Shown here piece after piece: positions 25,622 through 34,684 of a DNA stretch of 64,000 nt (positions are counted from its first letter, which is position 1; each line of letters starts with the position of its first letter). The position numbers and the translations under genes are program-made. Origin of the DNA: Longimicrobium sp. (lineage in GTDB: Bacteria > Gemmatimonadota > Gemmatimonadetes > Longimicrobiales > Longimicrobiaceae); the NCBI GenBank assembly GCA_036377595.1, contig DASUYB010000057.1, forward strand, positions 22,800 through 86,799, read 5' to 3'. Below the pieces are notes generated by a model, which was not told the DNA's origin, ran no database searches, and saw only the letters and a program-made list of their open reading frames with translations.

Positions 25622-26482
25622 TCAGGCCAGGCCCGCGGCGGCGAGCCGCTCGGCCAGGAGGAGCGGAAGGGAAACCAGGATCGGCGGGTCGATCGCCGCG
25701 CCGGGGCGCAGCACCACCTCCACGCCGCGGACCCCGCCCCCCTCCGTCACCGTCACCGGCCCCCCCGCGCCGCGCAGCACGTCTTCGTGCAGCAGGCCGC
25801 CCTTCTCGGCCAGCGGGAGCGCGACACCCGCGGCGAAGACGTGCCAGGTGCCGTACCCCACCGGGGCGGCGCGGAAGGGCCCGCCGCCGTGCAGGAGCAC
25901 GCAGGCGCCGGGATGGCCGCTGGGAAGCGGGGTGCGGAAGAGCCCCACGAACACCGCCCCCGAGAACCCCTCCGGCGCCCTCACCCGCCCCTCCACCGCC
26001 GGACCGGGCGCGGCGGCGCCGGCGTCGCGCACCTCCAGCGCCCGCGCCAGCGAGGCCGCGTCGGTGCGGACCGCGAAGCGGCGCAGCCGGTGCGGCGGCA
26101 GCCCCACCGACTCGGAGAACTGGCGCGTGAACGAGCCCACGCTGTTGAAGCCCACCTCGAAGCAGATGCGGGTGGCGCTGAACCGCGTGGTGAACAGGAG
26201 CCGCCGGGCCGCGTCCAGGCGCAGCGCGGAAAGGAAGCGGAACGGCTGCACCCCCGTGACCTGCCGGAAGATGCGGTCGAAGTGGAAGGGGCTGGCCGCC
26301 GCCTCGTGGGCGATGGCCTGCAGCGACAGCGGCTCGGAGAGGCGCTTGCGCATGGCCCCGATGGCGTCCTCCACCGACCGGCGCCGCGACGCGGCGGTGC
26401 GGTCGCGGCACGCGGGGGCGAGGGGAGCCACTGTCGCGGGGGCAGAGGCGGGGTCCCTGGGGCGTGTCGTGCTGCTGGCCAT
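25622..26482 (-). CDS. AraC-family transcriptional regulator with N-terminal HTH
   Basis: This is a 286-residue regulator. The AraC-type double helix-turn-helix lies in the N-terminal half (about residues 35-135): LSLQAIAHEAAASPFHFDRI then the second helix set ICFEVGFNSVGSFTRQFSE. The C-terminal half (about 150-286) has a beta-rich ligand-sensing-like domain (FSGAVFVGLFRTPLPSGHPG). AraC proteins usually carry the sensor first, so the order is reversed. It sits at the downstream side of the PKSE/CMD/TE genes and just upstream of ubiB, with an octamer tandem repeat in front of its start. It could regulate the locus in response to a pathway intermediate. Confidence 0.85.
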   Translation of the reverse strand: MASSTTRPRDPASAPATVAPLAPACRDRTAASRRRSVEDAIGAMRKRLSEPLSLQAIAHEAAASPFHFDRIFRQVTGVQPFRFLSALRLDAARRLLFTTRFSATRICFEVGFNSVGSFTRQFSESVGLPPHRLRRFAVRTDAASLARALEVRDAGAAAPGPAVEGRVRAPEGFSGAVFVGLFRTPLPSGHPGACVLLHGGGPFRAAPVGYGTWHVFAAGVALPLAEKGGLLHEDVLRGAGGPVTVTEGGGVRGVEVVLRPGAAIDPPILVSLPLLLAERLAAAGLA

Positions 26483-26503
26483 GGGTGCTCCGGTGCTCGG
26501 GTC

Positions 26504-26573
26504 CGAAAGTGCGAAAGTGCGAAAGTACGAAAGTGCGTCAGTGCGTCAGTGCGAGAGCTCCCGTAGCGCGCGC
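26504..26573. repeat. Octamer tandem repeat (GAAAGTGC/GTCAGTGC)
   Basis: Six or seven 8-nt units, GAAAGTGC degenerating to GTCAGTGC and GAGAGCTC, lie immediately upstream of the AraC regulator's start (26482). The position could affect transcript length or expression by copy-number change. Confidence 0.8.
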
Positions 26574-26674
26574 GCTCCCGCCGTGGAACGCCGCCTTCGG
26601 CGTCGCCGACGGTGTGCTCGCGGACGGGCCGGACTCCCGTGCCGGCCCGGCGTTCATCCCGGCCGCGACGACCT

Positions 26675-27130
26675 TCACCCGTACGGCAGCAGCGCGTCGC
26701 GGAGGGCGCCGGGGAGGGGCGCGGCGACCGTTCCGCCCCCCTCTTCGCGCCGCATGCAGGCCACCTCCTGCTCGCCGCGCGCGGCCAGCTCTTCGCCGTC
26801 GCCGGCGCGGCGCCAGTACTCGAAGCGCAGGGTGATGCGGTTCTGCGCCACGCCGCCCAGCCGCATCCGCAGCCGCACCTCGTCGAAGGCGTGCAGCTCG
26901 CCCAGGTACTCGCACGAGACGCGCGTGGTCACCAGCGCCAGCCCGCGCGCCATCTCGTCCAGCACGCCGGGGGCGTGGTCGCGCAGGAACAGCTCGCGGC
27001 AGCGCCCCTGCCAGCGCACGTGGTTGACGTAGTAGACGTTGCCGACGACGTTCGTCTCCTCGAAGCCCACCACGTGGCGGTATTCGTAGGCGCGCCCCGG
27101 GCCGCCGCCGCTCGCGGGCGCCGGCGTCAT
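26675..27130 (-). CDS. Enediyne-type hot-dog thioesterase (E10/CalE7-like)
   Basis: This is a 151-residue single hot-dog-fold protein. The N-terminal stretch (residues 16-50) carries HVVGFEETNVVGNVYYVNHV and WQGRCRELFL. As I recall the family, E(D/E)TNxVGNVYF…WQGxCRE is the signature of enediyne thioesterases (CalE7, DynE7, SgcE10), which release the nascent polyene from the PKSE acyl carrier protein. The remainder has the hot-dog strands VSCEYLGELHAFDEVRLRM and NRITLRFEYWR. It lies two bases downstream of the CMD gene and in the same transcript as the PKSE, as expected for its partner. It acts in the cytoplasm on ACP-bound polyene. Confidence is high because the other four members of the conserved enediyne cassette are adjacent. 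Confidence 0.9.
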   Translation of the reverse strand: MTPAPASGGGPGRAYEYRHVVGFEETNVVGNVYYVNHVRWQGRCRELFLRDHAPGVLDEMARGLALVTTRVSCEYLGELHAFDEVRLRMRLGGVAQNRITLRFEYWRRAGDGEELAARGEQEVACMRREEGGGTVAAPLPGALRDALLPYG

Positions 27131-27132
27131 GG

Positions 27133-27693
27133 TCAGACGGCGGCCGCCGCCGCGCGCTCCAGCCAGGGCGCATACCCGTCGGCGGCCAGCCGCCGGCCCA
27201 TCGCGTCGAAGAGGGCCGGGTCGTCGGGCGCCCAGGTGGCCAGCCCGTCGACGTAGCGGTTGTACATGCAGAAGGCGGCGGCGATCAGCACCGTGTCGTG
27301 GATCTCGCGGTCGGTGGCGCCCTGGTCGCGCGCCACCCGGATCTCGGCCTCGCCCACGCGCCCTCCCTCCTGCACCCGCCCGGCGATGGCCAGCAGCGCC
27401 CTGAGCCGCGGCGTCACCGGCGCGTGCCGGTAGTCGCGCACCACGGCGTCGACGGCGGCGCCCCCGTCGTCCAGCAGGTGCCGGGCGGCGGCCGCGTGCG
27501 CGCGGGTGCAGAAGGCGCAGCGGTTGAGCGACGACACGTAGGTGGCGATCAGCTCGCGCTCGGCCGGGGCGAGCCCCTCGCTGGAGCGCAGGAGCACCTG
27601 GGCCAGCTCGTTCAGCACGCGGCCGCTCTCCGGGTAGCGCTCCATCAGCCCGACGATCCCCGGGATTCCCTCCCTCACTTCCACGTGTGGCAT
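27133..27693 (-). CDS. AhpD/carboxymuconolactone-decarboxylase-like protein
   Basis: This is a 186-residue CMD/AhpD-fold protein with the redox site of peroxidase-related members: Glu47, Cys59, Cys62 and His66 in SLNRCAFCTRAH. This matches the E-x11-CxxC-x3-H arrangement of AhpD. Such proteins act as alkylhydroperoxidases or thiol-disulfide enzymes. ATG 27693 follows AGGAGG. The gene lies directly between the PKSE and the thioesterase, an unusual position, and its start is immediately preceded by the heptamer repeat. It could protect the cell from radical or peroxide chemistry of the warhead, or take part in a redox step on the polyene. No functional link is proven. Confidence 0.85.
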   Translation of the reverse strand: MPHVEVREGIPGIVGLMERYPESGRVLNELAQVLLRSSEGLAPAERELIATYVSSLNRCAFCTRAHAAAARHLLDDGGAAVDAVVRDYRHAPVTPRLRALLAIAGRVQEGGRVGEAEIRVARDQGATDREIHDTVLIAAAFCMYNRYVDGLATWAPDDPALFDAMGRRLAADGYAPWLERAAAAAV

Positions 27694-27704
27694 ACGGTCC
27701 TCCT

Positions 27705-27835
27705 GAGTCCTAAGTCCCAAGTCCTGAGTCCTGAGTCCTGAGTCCTGAGTCCTGCGTCCTGAGGGGAAAGAGTGGCGCATCTCCCTTGCACTTAGTCACT
27801 TAGGACTCAGGACTTGGGACTTGGGACTCAGGGTA
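27705..27835. repeat. Heptamer tandem repeat with inverted arm between the PKSE and CMD genes
   Basis: Units of AGTCCTG/AGTCCTA/AGTCCCA (about eight) are followed after about 45 nt by complementary units (ACTTAGGACTCAGGACTTGGGACTTGGGACT). It is the same design as 7757-7931. It lies between the PKSE stop (27840) and the CMD start (27693), so it may form a large mRNA hairpin that separates the two expression levels. Confidence 0.85.
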
Positions 27836-27839
27836 CGGC

Positions 27840-30800
27840 TCACGACGCGAGCTCCCACCGCGCGGCGGCGGCGTGGAGCGGGAACGGATCGGCCGCGGCG
27901 GCGGCTTCCACGGGGACCGCCAGCGCCACGACCCGCGCGCCCTCGGCCCCGGCGATCCGCAGGATCCCGGTGGCCACGACCATCTCGCCCCACGCCAGGA
28001 TCACCCAGCCATCCGCGGAGGCCGAGGAGAGGGCCGGCGTTTCCGCCGGACGCCCGCTCGCCTTGGCCAGCGCCTCGCGGGCGGACCAGACGCGCGTGGC
28101 CGCCGTGTCCAGCTCGTCGCCGGTGGCGCGCGCCACCTCCTCCGCCAGGCGGAAGCCGCCGGTGCCCAGCAGGTCGTGCCAGAGCGCGGCCGGGCGCGCG
28201 GCCACCCGTTCCAGGTCGCACCCCAGCGGGCCCGGCCCGGCCACCCCCATGGTCAGCCCGTCGCAGTGGGCGGCCGACACGCCCAGGGGAAGCTCGAGCA
28301 GCTCGGGCTTCCCGTCGGGCCGCCTGCCGACGGGCGCGCCGGCGCCCGCGGCCCGCCGGATCGCGCGGTCGCTCGCCGTGCGGCGGTCGGCGCCGCCGTC
28401 GCGCTCCACGGCCACCGACACCGCGGCGCCGGGCACCAGCTCGGCCACCCGCCGCTCCAGCCAGGGGCCCAGCAGCGCGGGCGCCCAGCCGCCCGCCTCC
28501 GGCTCCAGCGGCGCCACCCGCCGCAGGCGCAGCCCCTCCCAGCGCTCGCAGACGGTGCCGTCGGCGGCCACCACGTCGACGTCGTAGACCAGCTCCCGCC
28601 CGTCGTCGGCGGTCTCGCGCGCCCGGACGGCATGCGCGGCGGCGGGATCCAGCACGCCCGCGGCCACCCGGGCCACGCCCACGGGAAGGACGAGCGCGTG
28701 GGGGATGCACGCCTGGATCGCGTGGAGCGCCGCGTCGCGCGCGCCGGGGTCGCCCAGCACCCGCGCGGGGGGAAGCCAGGCGCCGAACCAGCGCGCGCCG
28801 CCGTCGGGCGACAGGGCGGCCTCGCATGCCCGCGCGCGCAGGGCGCGGTAGGCGGCCACGCGGCGGAAGCGCCCGCCGTGGAAGAAGAGCGGGCCGTACA
28901 GCTCGCGCGCGGGGTCCAACGCGACCTCGGCGCCGGCCGGCGCCGCCTCCACCGGGCCGCTCCGGCCGCTGGCACGCTCCGCCCCGAAGCGGCAGCGGGC
29001 GCGGAAGTGGTCGGCCGCGAAGCCGGTGGCCTCGCTGCGGAGCGCGACCTCCACGCTGCCGTCGCCGTGCGCCAGCGCGCACAGGCGCACGCGGGTGCGG
29101 CCGCCGGCGGAGACGACCACCGGCTGCTCGAAGCGCACCTCCTCGAAGGCCGGCACCCGCTCCGTCCCGGCCAGCGCCATGGCCGCCTGGGCCATCGCCT
29201 CCAGCCCCAGCACCGCGGGCAGGAGCCGCTCGCCGCCCACCACGTGGTCGTCGAGATAGGGGTCGGTGTCGGCGGAGAGGTCGGCCTCGGCCACCAGCTC
29301 CACGCCCGGATAGTGGACGCGCGGGTGCTCGAGGAAGCGGAAGAGGGGGAGCTCGGGACGCTCCAGGAGCAGCGTGGGCGGCGCGCCGAAGCGGCCGGCC
29401 ACCACCACCGACGGCGCCGGCGCGGGTGCGGCCAGGAGGCGGTGCAGCATGGCCACGCCCTCGTCCGGGGCGATCGGCGTCACGCCCGAGCGGGCCAGGG
29501 CGTCCACGGCGCCCAGTCGCGCCCCCATCCCCACCGCCGACCAGACCGACCACTCCACCGTCAGGCAGCGGCAGCGGGGGTTCGCGGCACCGAAGCGCTC
29601 CACCTCGCGCGCGAGCCACTCGTTCGTCAGCGCGTACGCGGCCTCGCCGGGCATCCCGGTGCGCGCGATGATGGAGCCGAAGCCGACCACCAGGCGCACC
29701 CCGGCGGGGTCGAGCGCGGCCAGGACGCTGCGCATCCCGGCCACCTTGGGCGCCAGCGCGGCGCGGAGCCCCGCCTCGTCCAGCGCGCCCAGCAGCCGGG
29801 GGACGTTCACCGCCGCGCCGTGCAGCACGGCGGTGACCCGGCCCAGCTCCGCCTCGGCCGCGCGCACCGCCCGGCGCACGGCCTCTGCGTCGCTCACGTC
29901 GGCCGCGAAGTAGCGGGCGCGCACCCCGGCGGCCGCCATGCGCTCCAGGGTGCCGGCGACCGCGGCATCCCCGGCGGGCGAGGTGCCCACCAGCGCCAGC
30001 GCCGCCCCGCCCTGGCGCGCCAGGGCCAGCGCGCACTCGGCGGTGATCCCCTTGGCGCCGCCGGTGGCCAGCAGCACGTCGCGCGGGCCCAGCGCGGGCC
30101 CGGCCGCATCCTGCAGCGCGGCCAGGCGCAGGCGGGGGACGCTGCGGCGGCCGAGCGCGTCGTAGCGGGCCTCGGCGTAGCCGTCCGCGCTCCGCACCTC
30201 GTCCACCGCCCACGCCGCGGCCTCGGGGAGGTCGGGGGGAAGGTCGACGACGCACACCGTGGCGCGCGGCGCCTCCAGCGCCAGCGTGCGCGCGAACGAC
30301 GCGGCGCCCCCGCCGTGCTGCGCCAGGAGGAAGCGCGCGGGACCGTCGGAGGCCAGCACGGCACGCGCGCCCTCCAGCAGCAGCCCCAGGTGGCGCTCGT
30401 CCGGGTCCGGGGGAAGGCACACCGCCGTCCCGCTCCCCACGCCGCCCGCGCCCAGCGCGGCGCACAGCGGCTCCGCCAGCGGGTGGCCCGCCGGGGCGAT
30501 CACCCGCCACTCTCCCCCACCGTCCGCCGCGGGACGGTCGGCGCGGTGCGGAAGGGGGGCCTCGACCCACCCGACGGTGAAGGCGCGCACCCACGGGCCG
30601 ACGCCCGGCGGGGCCGTCTCCCCGCCCTCGTCCCCGGCGACGGGGGACGCGTCGCCGGCGGCGGCGAGCCCGGCCAGCGCGTGGGCCATCCCGGCCACGG
30701 TGGCCGACGCGTACTCGGTGGGCGCGGCGGGCGGGGCCACGCCCAGGCGGCGCGACGCGCGCGCCACGATCTCGCCCACGGTGATGGAGTTCAGGTGCAG

Positions 30801-33710
30801 GTCGCCCAGCAGCCGGTGCTCGTCGAGCACGGCGGCGGCGGGAAGCTCGGCCCGCTCGGCCACCAGCGCGCGGACCACCTCCAGGGGGGAGCCACTCTCC
30901 GCCGACCCGGCGCCGGCGGCCGTATCGGCTTCGGTGTCGGGAACGGCCGGCGAGGGCGTCTCGAGCTCCACCGTTCCCCCGTCCACCGGGGCCATCTCGC
31001 AGGGGCTGGCCAGGAAAGCGGGGCGGCGGGCGGGGTCGAAGGGGCGCGCGAAGCGGTCGGCGTGCAGCGCCTCCAGCCGCACCGGCGCGCCCAGCGTCCA
31101 CGCGGCCCCGGCGGCGCGCAGCACCCCGCCCAGCGACGGCCCGCAGGCGTCCATCGCCACCACCGGCACGCCCTGGGCGCCGGCCAGCGCCGAGAGCGCC
31201 TCGCCCGGCCCGGCCTCGATCCACAGGTCGGCCTCGCCGCGCACCGCCTCGAAGGCGTCGAGGAAGAGCACCGGCGCGGTGACCTGCCGCACCAGCAGCG
31301 CGCGCAGGTCGTCGCCGGGGGCCAGCGGACGCCCCAGCACGGTGGAGGAGACGCGGCGGCGGGGCGGCCGCAGCGGCTCGCCCGCCAGGTGCCCGGCCAG
31401 CGGCGCGGCGGCGGCGGCCACCAGCGGCGAGTGGAAGGCGTGCGAGACGGACAGGGGGCGCGCCTCCCATCCCCGCGCACGGGCGCGCTCGACCACCGCC
31501 GCCACCGCGTCGGCGGGGCCCGACACCACCGTCCGCGCCGGCGCGTTCACCCCGGCGATCACCACCGGCCCGTTCCCCAGCAGCGCCTCGACCTCCGCGC
31601 GCGGCGCGGCCAGCGACGCCATGGCGCCCGCGGGGCCGTCCAGCGCGCCCATCGCCGCGCCGCGGACGGCGGCGGTGCGCAGCAGCGCCTCGCGGTCCAT
31701 CACCCCCGCCCAGTGCAGCGCCGCCAGCTCGCCCAGCGAGTGCCCCACGGCCACTTCCGCCTCGATCCCCAGCGCCTCCAGCACGGCCAGCGCGGCCAGC
31801 GTGGCGCGGGCGATGGCGGGCTGGGCCACCTGCGTGGCCACCCCGTCGGCCCCGGGCGCGGGCGCGGGAGCTTCGGCGTAGAGCGCCTCCACCGCGTCGA
31901 AGCGGCGGCGGAGCGCCCCGCCGCCCAGGTGCGCGGGCGAGCCCTGCCCGGGAAAGAGCAGGCCCAGGCGCGGCGCGGCGGAGGCGGGCCCGGGGTGCAG
32001 GAAGACGCCGGCGCGCGCGTCGACCCGCGTCGCCACGCCGTCCCCACCCCACGCGCAGAGCGCCTCCAGCCCCCGCGCCAGCTCCTCGGGGGTGGAGGCG
32101 ACCACGGCGGCGCGCGCGGAGCCCGCCCCGGCGCTCCGCTGCAGGTGCACCGCCAGATCCACCAGCTCGGCGCGGCTGAGCGCGGCCGCCACCGGGGCCA
32201 GCTCGCGCGCCTGGGCGGCGAGCGCGCCGGCGTCGCCGGCCGCCAGGCAGAAGAGCTCCGCGTCCTGCGCCGAGCGGAGGAGCGTCCGCACCCGCGGGGC
32301 GAGCGCGCCCGCCCGCTGCACGGCCACCCCTTCCAGCACCACGTGGGCGTTGATCCCCCCGAACCCCATGGCGCTGACCCCCGCGCGCAGCGGGCGCTCG
32401 CCGGGCCACGCCTCGCCGGCGGCGGGGGCGCGGAGCACCCGCGGCTCGGCCAGCAGCTCCGGGTGGGGCTCGCCGCACCCCGTGGCGGGGGGGATCACCT
32501 GGGCGTGCAGCGCCATCGCCGCCTTCACCACCCCGGCGATCCCCGCGGCCGCCTTGGTGTGCCCGATCACCGCCTTCACCGAGCCCAGCGCCGCCGGCCG
32601 GCGGGCCCCGCCCTCGCGCAGGGCGCGGGTGAGCACCCGCAGCTCGGTGGCGTCGCCCACCGCGGTCCCCGTCCCATGGCCCTCGAAGTACGCCACCGTC
32701 TCGGGTCCGAACCCGGCGCGTGCGTAGGCGCGGCGCAGCGCCAGGAGCTGCCCCTCCTCCTCGGGGCGGGTGATCCCGCCGCTCCCGTCCGACGACACGC
32801 CCCAGCCCCGCACCAGCGCGTAGACGGGGATGCGCCGGGCCAGCGCGTCGTCGTAGCGCATCAGCACCACGAAGGCGCACCCCTCGCCGGGGAAGAACCC
32901 GGCCGAGCGCGCGTCGTACACCCGCATCTCGCCCTCGGCCAGCGCCCCGGTGCGGGCGAACCCCACCAGCTCGAAGGGGTCCAGGCTCAGGTCCACCCCC
33001 CCGGCCACCACGGCGTCCAGGTCGCCCGCGGCCAGCGCCGAGCACCCCTGCGCCACCGCCAGCAGCGACGAGGCGCACGCCCCGTCCACCGTGTAGCCGC
33101 CGCCCTTGAAGTCGAAGTGGTTGCAGATCCGCCCGGCGATGGTGTTGGACAGCCCCCCGGCCAGCGTCTCCTCGCCCGGCGGCGGGAAGGGCGCCTTGAA
33201 GCGCGTCTCGGCGGCGGCCAGGAAGCGGCGGCGCTCCCCCGCATCCCAGCCGGCCTCGTCCAGCTCGGCGTCGAACACCCGGCGCACGTACGGCCAGCGC
33301 AGCCGCAGCAGCCCCGCGCGCGAGAACTCGCCGGTCAGCGAGTTCCCCACCAGCACCCCGGTGCGCTCGCGCGGCAGCCCCTCGCCGCCGGGCAGGCGGG
33401 CGTCGTCGAGCGCCGCGGCGGCCACCTCCAGCGCCAGCCAGTGCGCCGGGTCGGCCTCGCGGTACGCGCTCCCCGACACGCGGAAGCGCACCCGGTCGAA
33501 CTCCCAGTCCTCCACCAGCGCGGCCTGCGTCACGTAGGTGAGGTCGACCGCGCTCCGGCTGGCCGAGGCGTAGTCGGCCAGGCGCAGGCGCTGGTCGGGG
33601 ATGCGGCGGAAGGCGCGGCGGCCGGCCAGCACGTTCTCCCACAGCTCGGCCGGGGTGCGGGCGCCGGGATAGCGGCAGGCCATCCCCACCAGGGCGATGG
33701 GCGCGCTCAC
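27840..33710 (-). CDS. Iterative enediyne polyketide synthase PKSE (KS-AT-ACP-KR-DH-PPTase)
   Basis: This 1956-residue type I synthase is the usual PKSE length. KS (about 1-450): Cys212 in TVDGACASSLLAV, His345 in YFEGHGTGTAVGD, His384 in VIGHTKAAAGIAG. AT (about 540-830): LLFPGQGSPAHLG and Ser658 in AVGHSLGELAALHW. ACP: Ser975 in LLGDLHLNSITVGE, the PKSE-type carrier motif. KR (about 1210-1400): VLLATGGAKGITAECALAL. DH (about 1480-1700): DDHVVGGERLLPAV with the catalytic His. C-terminal PPTase (about 1800-1956): LGCDLERV and WSAREALAKA, so it can load its own ACP. It makes a linear polyene from malonyl-CoA, the enediyne-core precursor. The start is a GTG overlapping the unbU stop by 4 nt (GTGA). 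ATG alternatives would truncate the KS. PUFA synthases share this ancestry but carry several ACPs and no PPTase in this order. Confidence 0.95.
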   Translation of the reverse strand: MSAPIALVGMACRYPGARTPAELWENVLAGRRAFRRIPDQRLRLADYASASRSAVDLTYVTQAALVEDWEFDRVRFRVSGSAYREADPAHWLALEVAAAALDDARLPGGEGLPRERTGVLVGNSLTGEFSRAGLLRLRWPYVRRVFDAELDEAGWDAGERRRFLAAAETRFKAPFPPPGEETLAGGLSNTIAGRICNHFDFKGGGYTVDGACASSLLAVAQGCSALAAGDLDAVVAGGVDLSLDPFELVGFARTGALAEGEMRVYDARSAGFFPGEGCAFVVLMRYDDALARRIPVYALVRGWGVSSDGSGGITRPEEEGQLLALRRAYARAGFGPETVAYFEGHGTGTAVGDATELRVLTRALREGGARRPAALGSVKAVIGHTKAAAGIAGVVKAAMALHAQVIPPATGCGEPHPELLAEPRVLRAPAAGEAWPGERPLRAGVSAMGFGGINAHVVLEGVAVQRAGALAPRVRTLLRSAQDAELFCLAAGDAGALAAQARELAPVAAALSRAELVDLAVHLQRSAGAGSARAAVVASTPEELARGLEALCAWGGDGVATRVDARAGVFLHPGPASAAPRLGLLFPGQGSPAHLGGGALRRRFDAVEALYAEAPAPAPGADGVATQVAQPAIARATLAALAVLEALGIEAEVAVGHSLGELAALHWAGVMDREALLRTAAVRGAAMGALDGPAGAMASLAAPRAEVEALLGNGPVVIAGVNAPARTVVSGPADAVAAVVERARARGWEARPLSVSHAFHSPLVAAAAAPLAGHLAGEPLRPPRRRVSSTVLGRPLAPGDDLRALLVRQVTAPVLFLDAFEAVRGEADLWIEAGPGEALSALAGAQGVPVVAMDACGPSLGGVLRAAGAAWTLGAPVRLEALHADRFARPFDPARRPAFLASPCEMAPVDGGTVELETPSPAVPDTEADTAAGAGSAESGSPLEVVRALVAERAELPAAAVLDEHRLLGDLHLNSITVGEIVARASRRLGVAPPAAPTEYASATVAGMAHALAGLAAAGDASPVAGDEGGETAPPGVGPWVRAFTVGWVEAPLPHRADRPAADGGGEWRVIAPAGHPLAEPLCAALGAGGVGSGTAVCLPPDPDERHLGLLLEGARAVLASDGPARFLLAQHGGGAASFARTLALEAPRATVCVVDLPPDLPEAAAWAVDEVRSADGYAEARYDALGRRSVPRLRLAALQDAAGPALGPRDVLLATGGAKGITAECALALARQGGAALALVGTSPAGDAAVAGTLERMAAAGVRARYFAADVSDAEAVRRAVRAAEAELGRVTAVLHGAAVNVPRLLGALDEAGLRAALAPKVAGMRSVLAALDPAGVRLVVGFGSIIARTGMPGEAAYALTNEWLAREVERFGAANPRCRCLTVEWSVWSAVGMGARLGAVDALARSGVTPIAPDEGVAMLHRLLAAPAPAPSVVVAGRFGAPPTLLLERPELPLFRFLEHPRVHYPGVELVAEADLSADTDPYLDDHVVGGERLLPAVLGLEAMAQAAMALAGTERVPAFEEVRFEQPVVVSAGGRTRVRLCALAHGDGSVEVALRSEATGFAADHFRARCRFGAERASGRSGPVEAAPAGAEVALDPARELYGPLFFHGGRFRRVAAYRALRARACEAALSPDGGARWFGAWLPPARVLGDPGARDAALHAIQACIPHALVLPVGVARVAAGVLDPAAAHAVRARETADDGRELVYDVDVVAADGTVCERWEGLRLRRVAPLEPEAGGWAPALLGPWLERRVAELVPGAAVSVAVERDGGADRRTASDRAIRRAAGAGAPVGRRPDGKPELLELPLGVSAAHCDGLTMGVAGPGPLGCDLERVAARPAALWHDLLGTGGFRLAEEVARATGDELDTAATRVWSAREALAKASGRPAETPALSSASADGWVILAWGEMVVATGILRIAGAEGARVVALAVPVEAAAAADPFPLHAAAARWELAS

Positions 33711-34684
33711 GGCTCGCGCTCCGCCGCCAGCACCGCCCGGCGCCGCGCCGCGGGCACCCGCCCCGGCGCCGGGTCCGCCACGCGCGCCGGCTCGGGATCC
33801 GGCCGTACCGGGCGCGCGGCGAGCAGGGACGCGTACGCCCACGCCCCACGCGCCGCGCACACCAGCGACAGCGCGAAGAACAGCCCGAACACCACGTGCG
33901 CCGTCATCAGCACGCCGTACGCGGCGGCCACCGCCGCGCCGAAGGCCGCCTGCGCGCGCGGCGCCGACGGCGTGGTGGCCGGGTCGGTGACCATGTAGAA
34001 GCTGAAGAGGATGAAGGCCACGCCGGTCAGCGGCAGCCACGCGGCGCCGAGCGGGGCGCCGAACGCCAGGTGGCGGACCGCCGCCTGCGCGGCGAAGCCC
34101 AGCACCCAGGCGCCGATCAGCGGCAGCCGCCGGGTGAAGCGCGCGTTGAGCAGCGTTCCCGTGCACACGATCACCGCCGGGAGCACCCAGTCGCCCACCG
34201 GCCCCAGCCCCTCGGTGAAGTGGTAGGGCGGCGCGATCCCCACCCAGGGGAAGAGGAGCAGGGTGGCCGTGATCCCCAGGTTGGAGGGGTTGAAGAAGTG
34301 CCGCCCGCCCTGCCCCGCCGGGAGGCGGAAGAGCGACTTCGACGCGATGGCCGCCGCGGCGGCGAAGGCGATCACCGCCAGCCGGTCGTTGGCGTACAGG
34401 AGCATGGCCACCGCCAGCCCCGTGATGTGGGCCGAGAGGAAGAAGTCGACGGCGGCCCGCGCACCCCCGCGCCAGCGCGGCGACCGCCCCGCCGCGCGCG
34501 AATCGACCGCCTCGAGGAGGGCCTCGGTCAGGTACGCGGCCGCCAGCGCCACCACCGGCTGCGCCCACGACTGCTCGAAGCCGAGCACCGTGTGGCCCAG
34601 GAGATTCAGGATGGTGATGGCCACGGCGAAGCGCCTGAGCCCGCCCAGGCGGCCGGCGTCGCGGGGGGTCGTCTCAGGCGCCAT
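33707..34684 (-). CDS. unbU: Enediyne biosynthesis membrane protein UnbU
   Basis: This is a 325-residue integral membrane protein with about eight to nine hydrophobic segments (AITILNLLGHTVLGF, HITGLAVAMLLYAND, PAVIVCTGTLLNARF, VLMTAHVVFGLFFALSLV). The conserved GGRHFFNPSNLGITATLLL (about residues 125-143) and VTDPATTP resemble the NqrB/RnfD-type fold, to which UnbU (E5) belongs. UnbU is part of the five-gene set conserved in enediyne loci, although its exact step is not established. It overlaps the PKSE by 4 nt and unbV by 11 nt. The C-terminal about 50 residues are charged and Arg-rich, probably cytoplasmic. The identity rests on fold, length and the exact gene neighbours. Confidence 0.88.
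   Translation of the reverse strand: MAPETTPRDAGRLGGLRRFAVAITILNLLGHTVLGFEQSWAQPVVALAAAYLTEALLEAVDSRAAGRSPRWRGGARAAVDFFLSAHITGLAVAMLLYANDRLAVIAFAAAAAIASKSLFRLPAGQGGRHFFNPSNLGITATLLLFPWVGIAPPYHFTEGLGPVGDWVLPAVIVCTGTLLNARFTRRLPLIGAWVLGFAAQAAVRHLAFGAPLGAAWLPLTGVAFILFSFYMVTDPATTPSAPRAQAAFGAAVAAAYGVLMTAHVVFGLFFALSLVCAARGAWAYASLLAARPVRPDPEPARVADPAPGRVPAARRRAVLAAEREP

Noticed and set aside
27840..33710. PUFA synthase (PfaA-like) instead of PKSE.
   Set aside because: There is one carrier site instead of a multi-ACP array, a C-terminal PPTase is present, and unbL/unbV/unbU and an enediyne-type thioesterase are adjacent.
27873..33998. A 2041-codon ORF on the + strand opposite the PKSE gene, and other very long antisense ORFs.
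   Set aside because: Arg/Gly/Ala-rich shadow translation caused by high GC; no domains, while the - strand frame has all PKS motifs.
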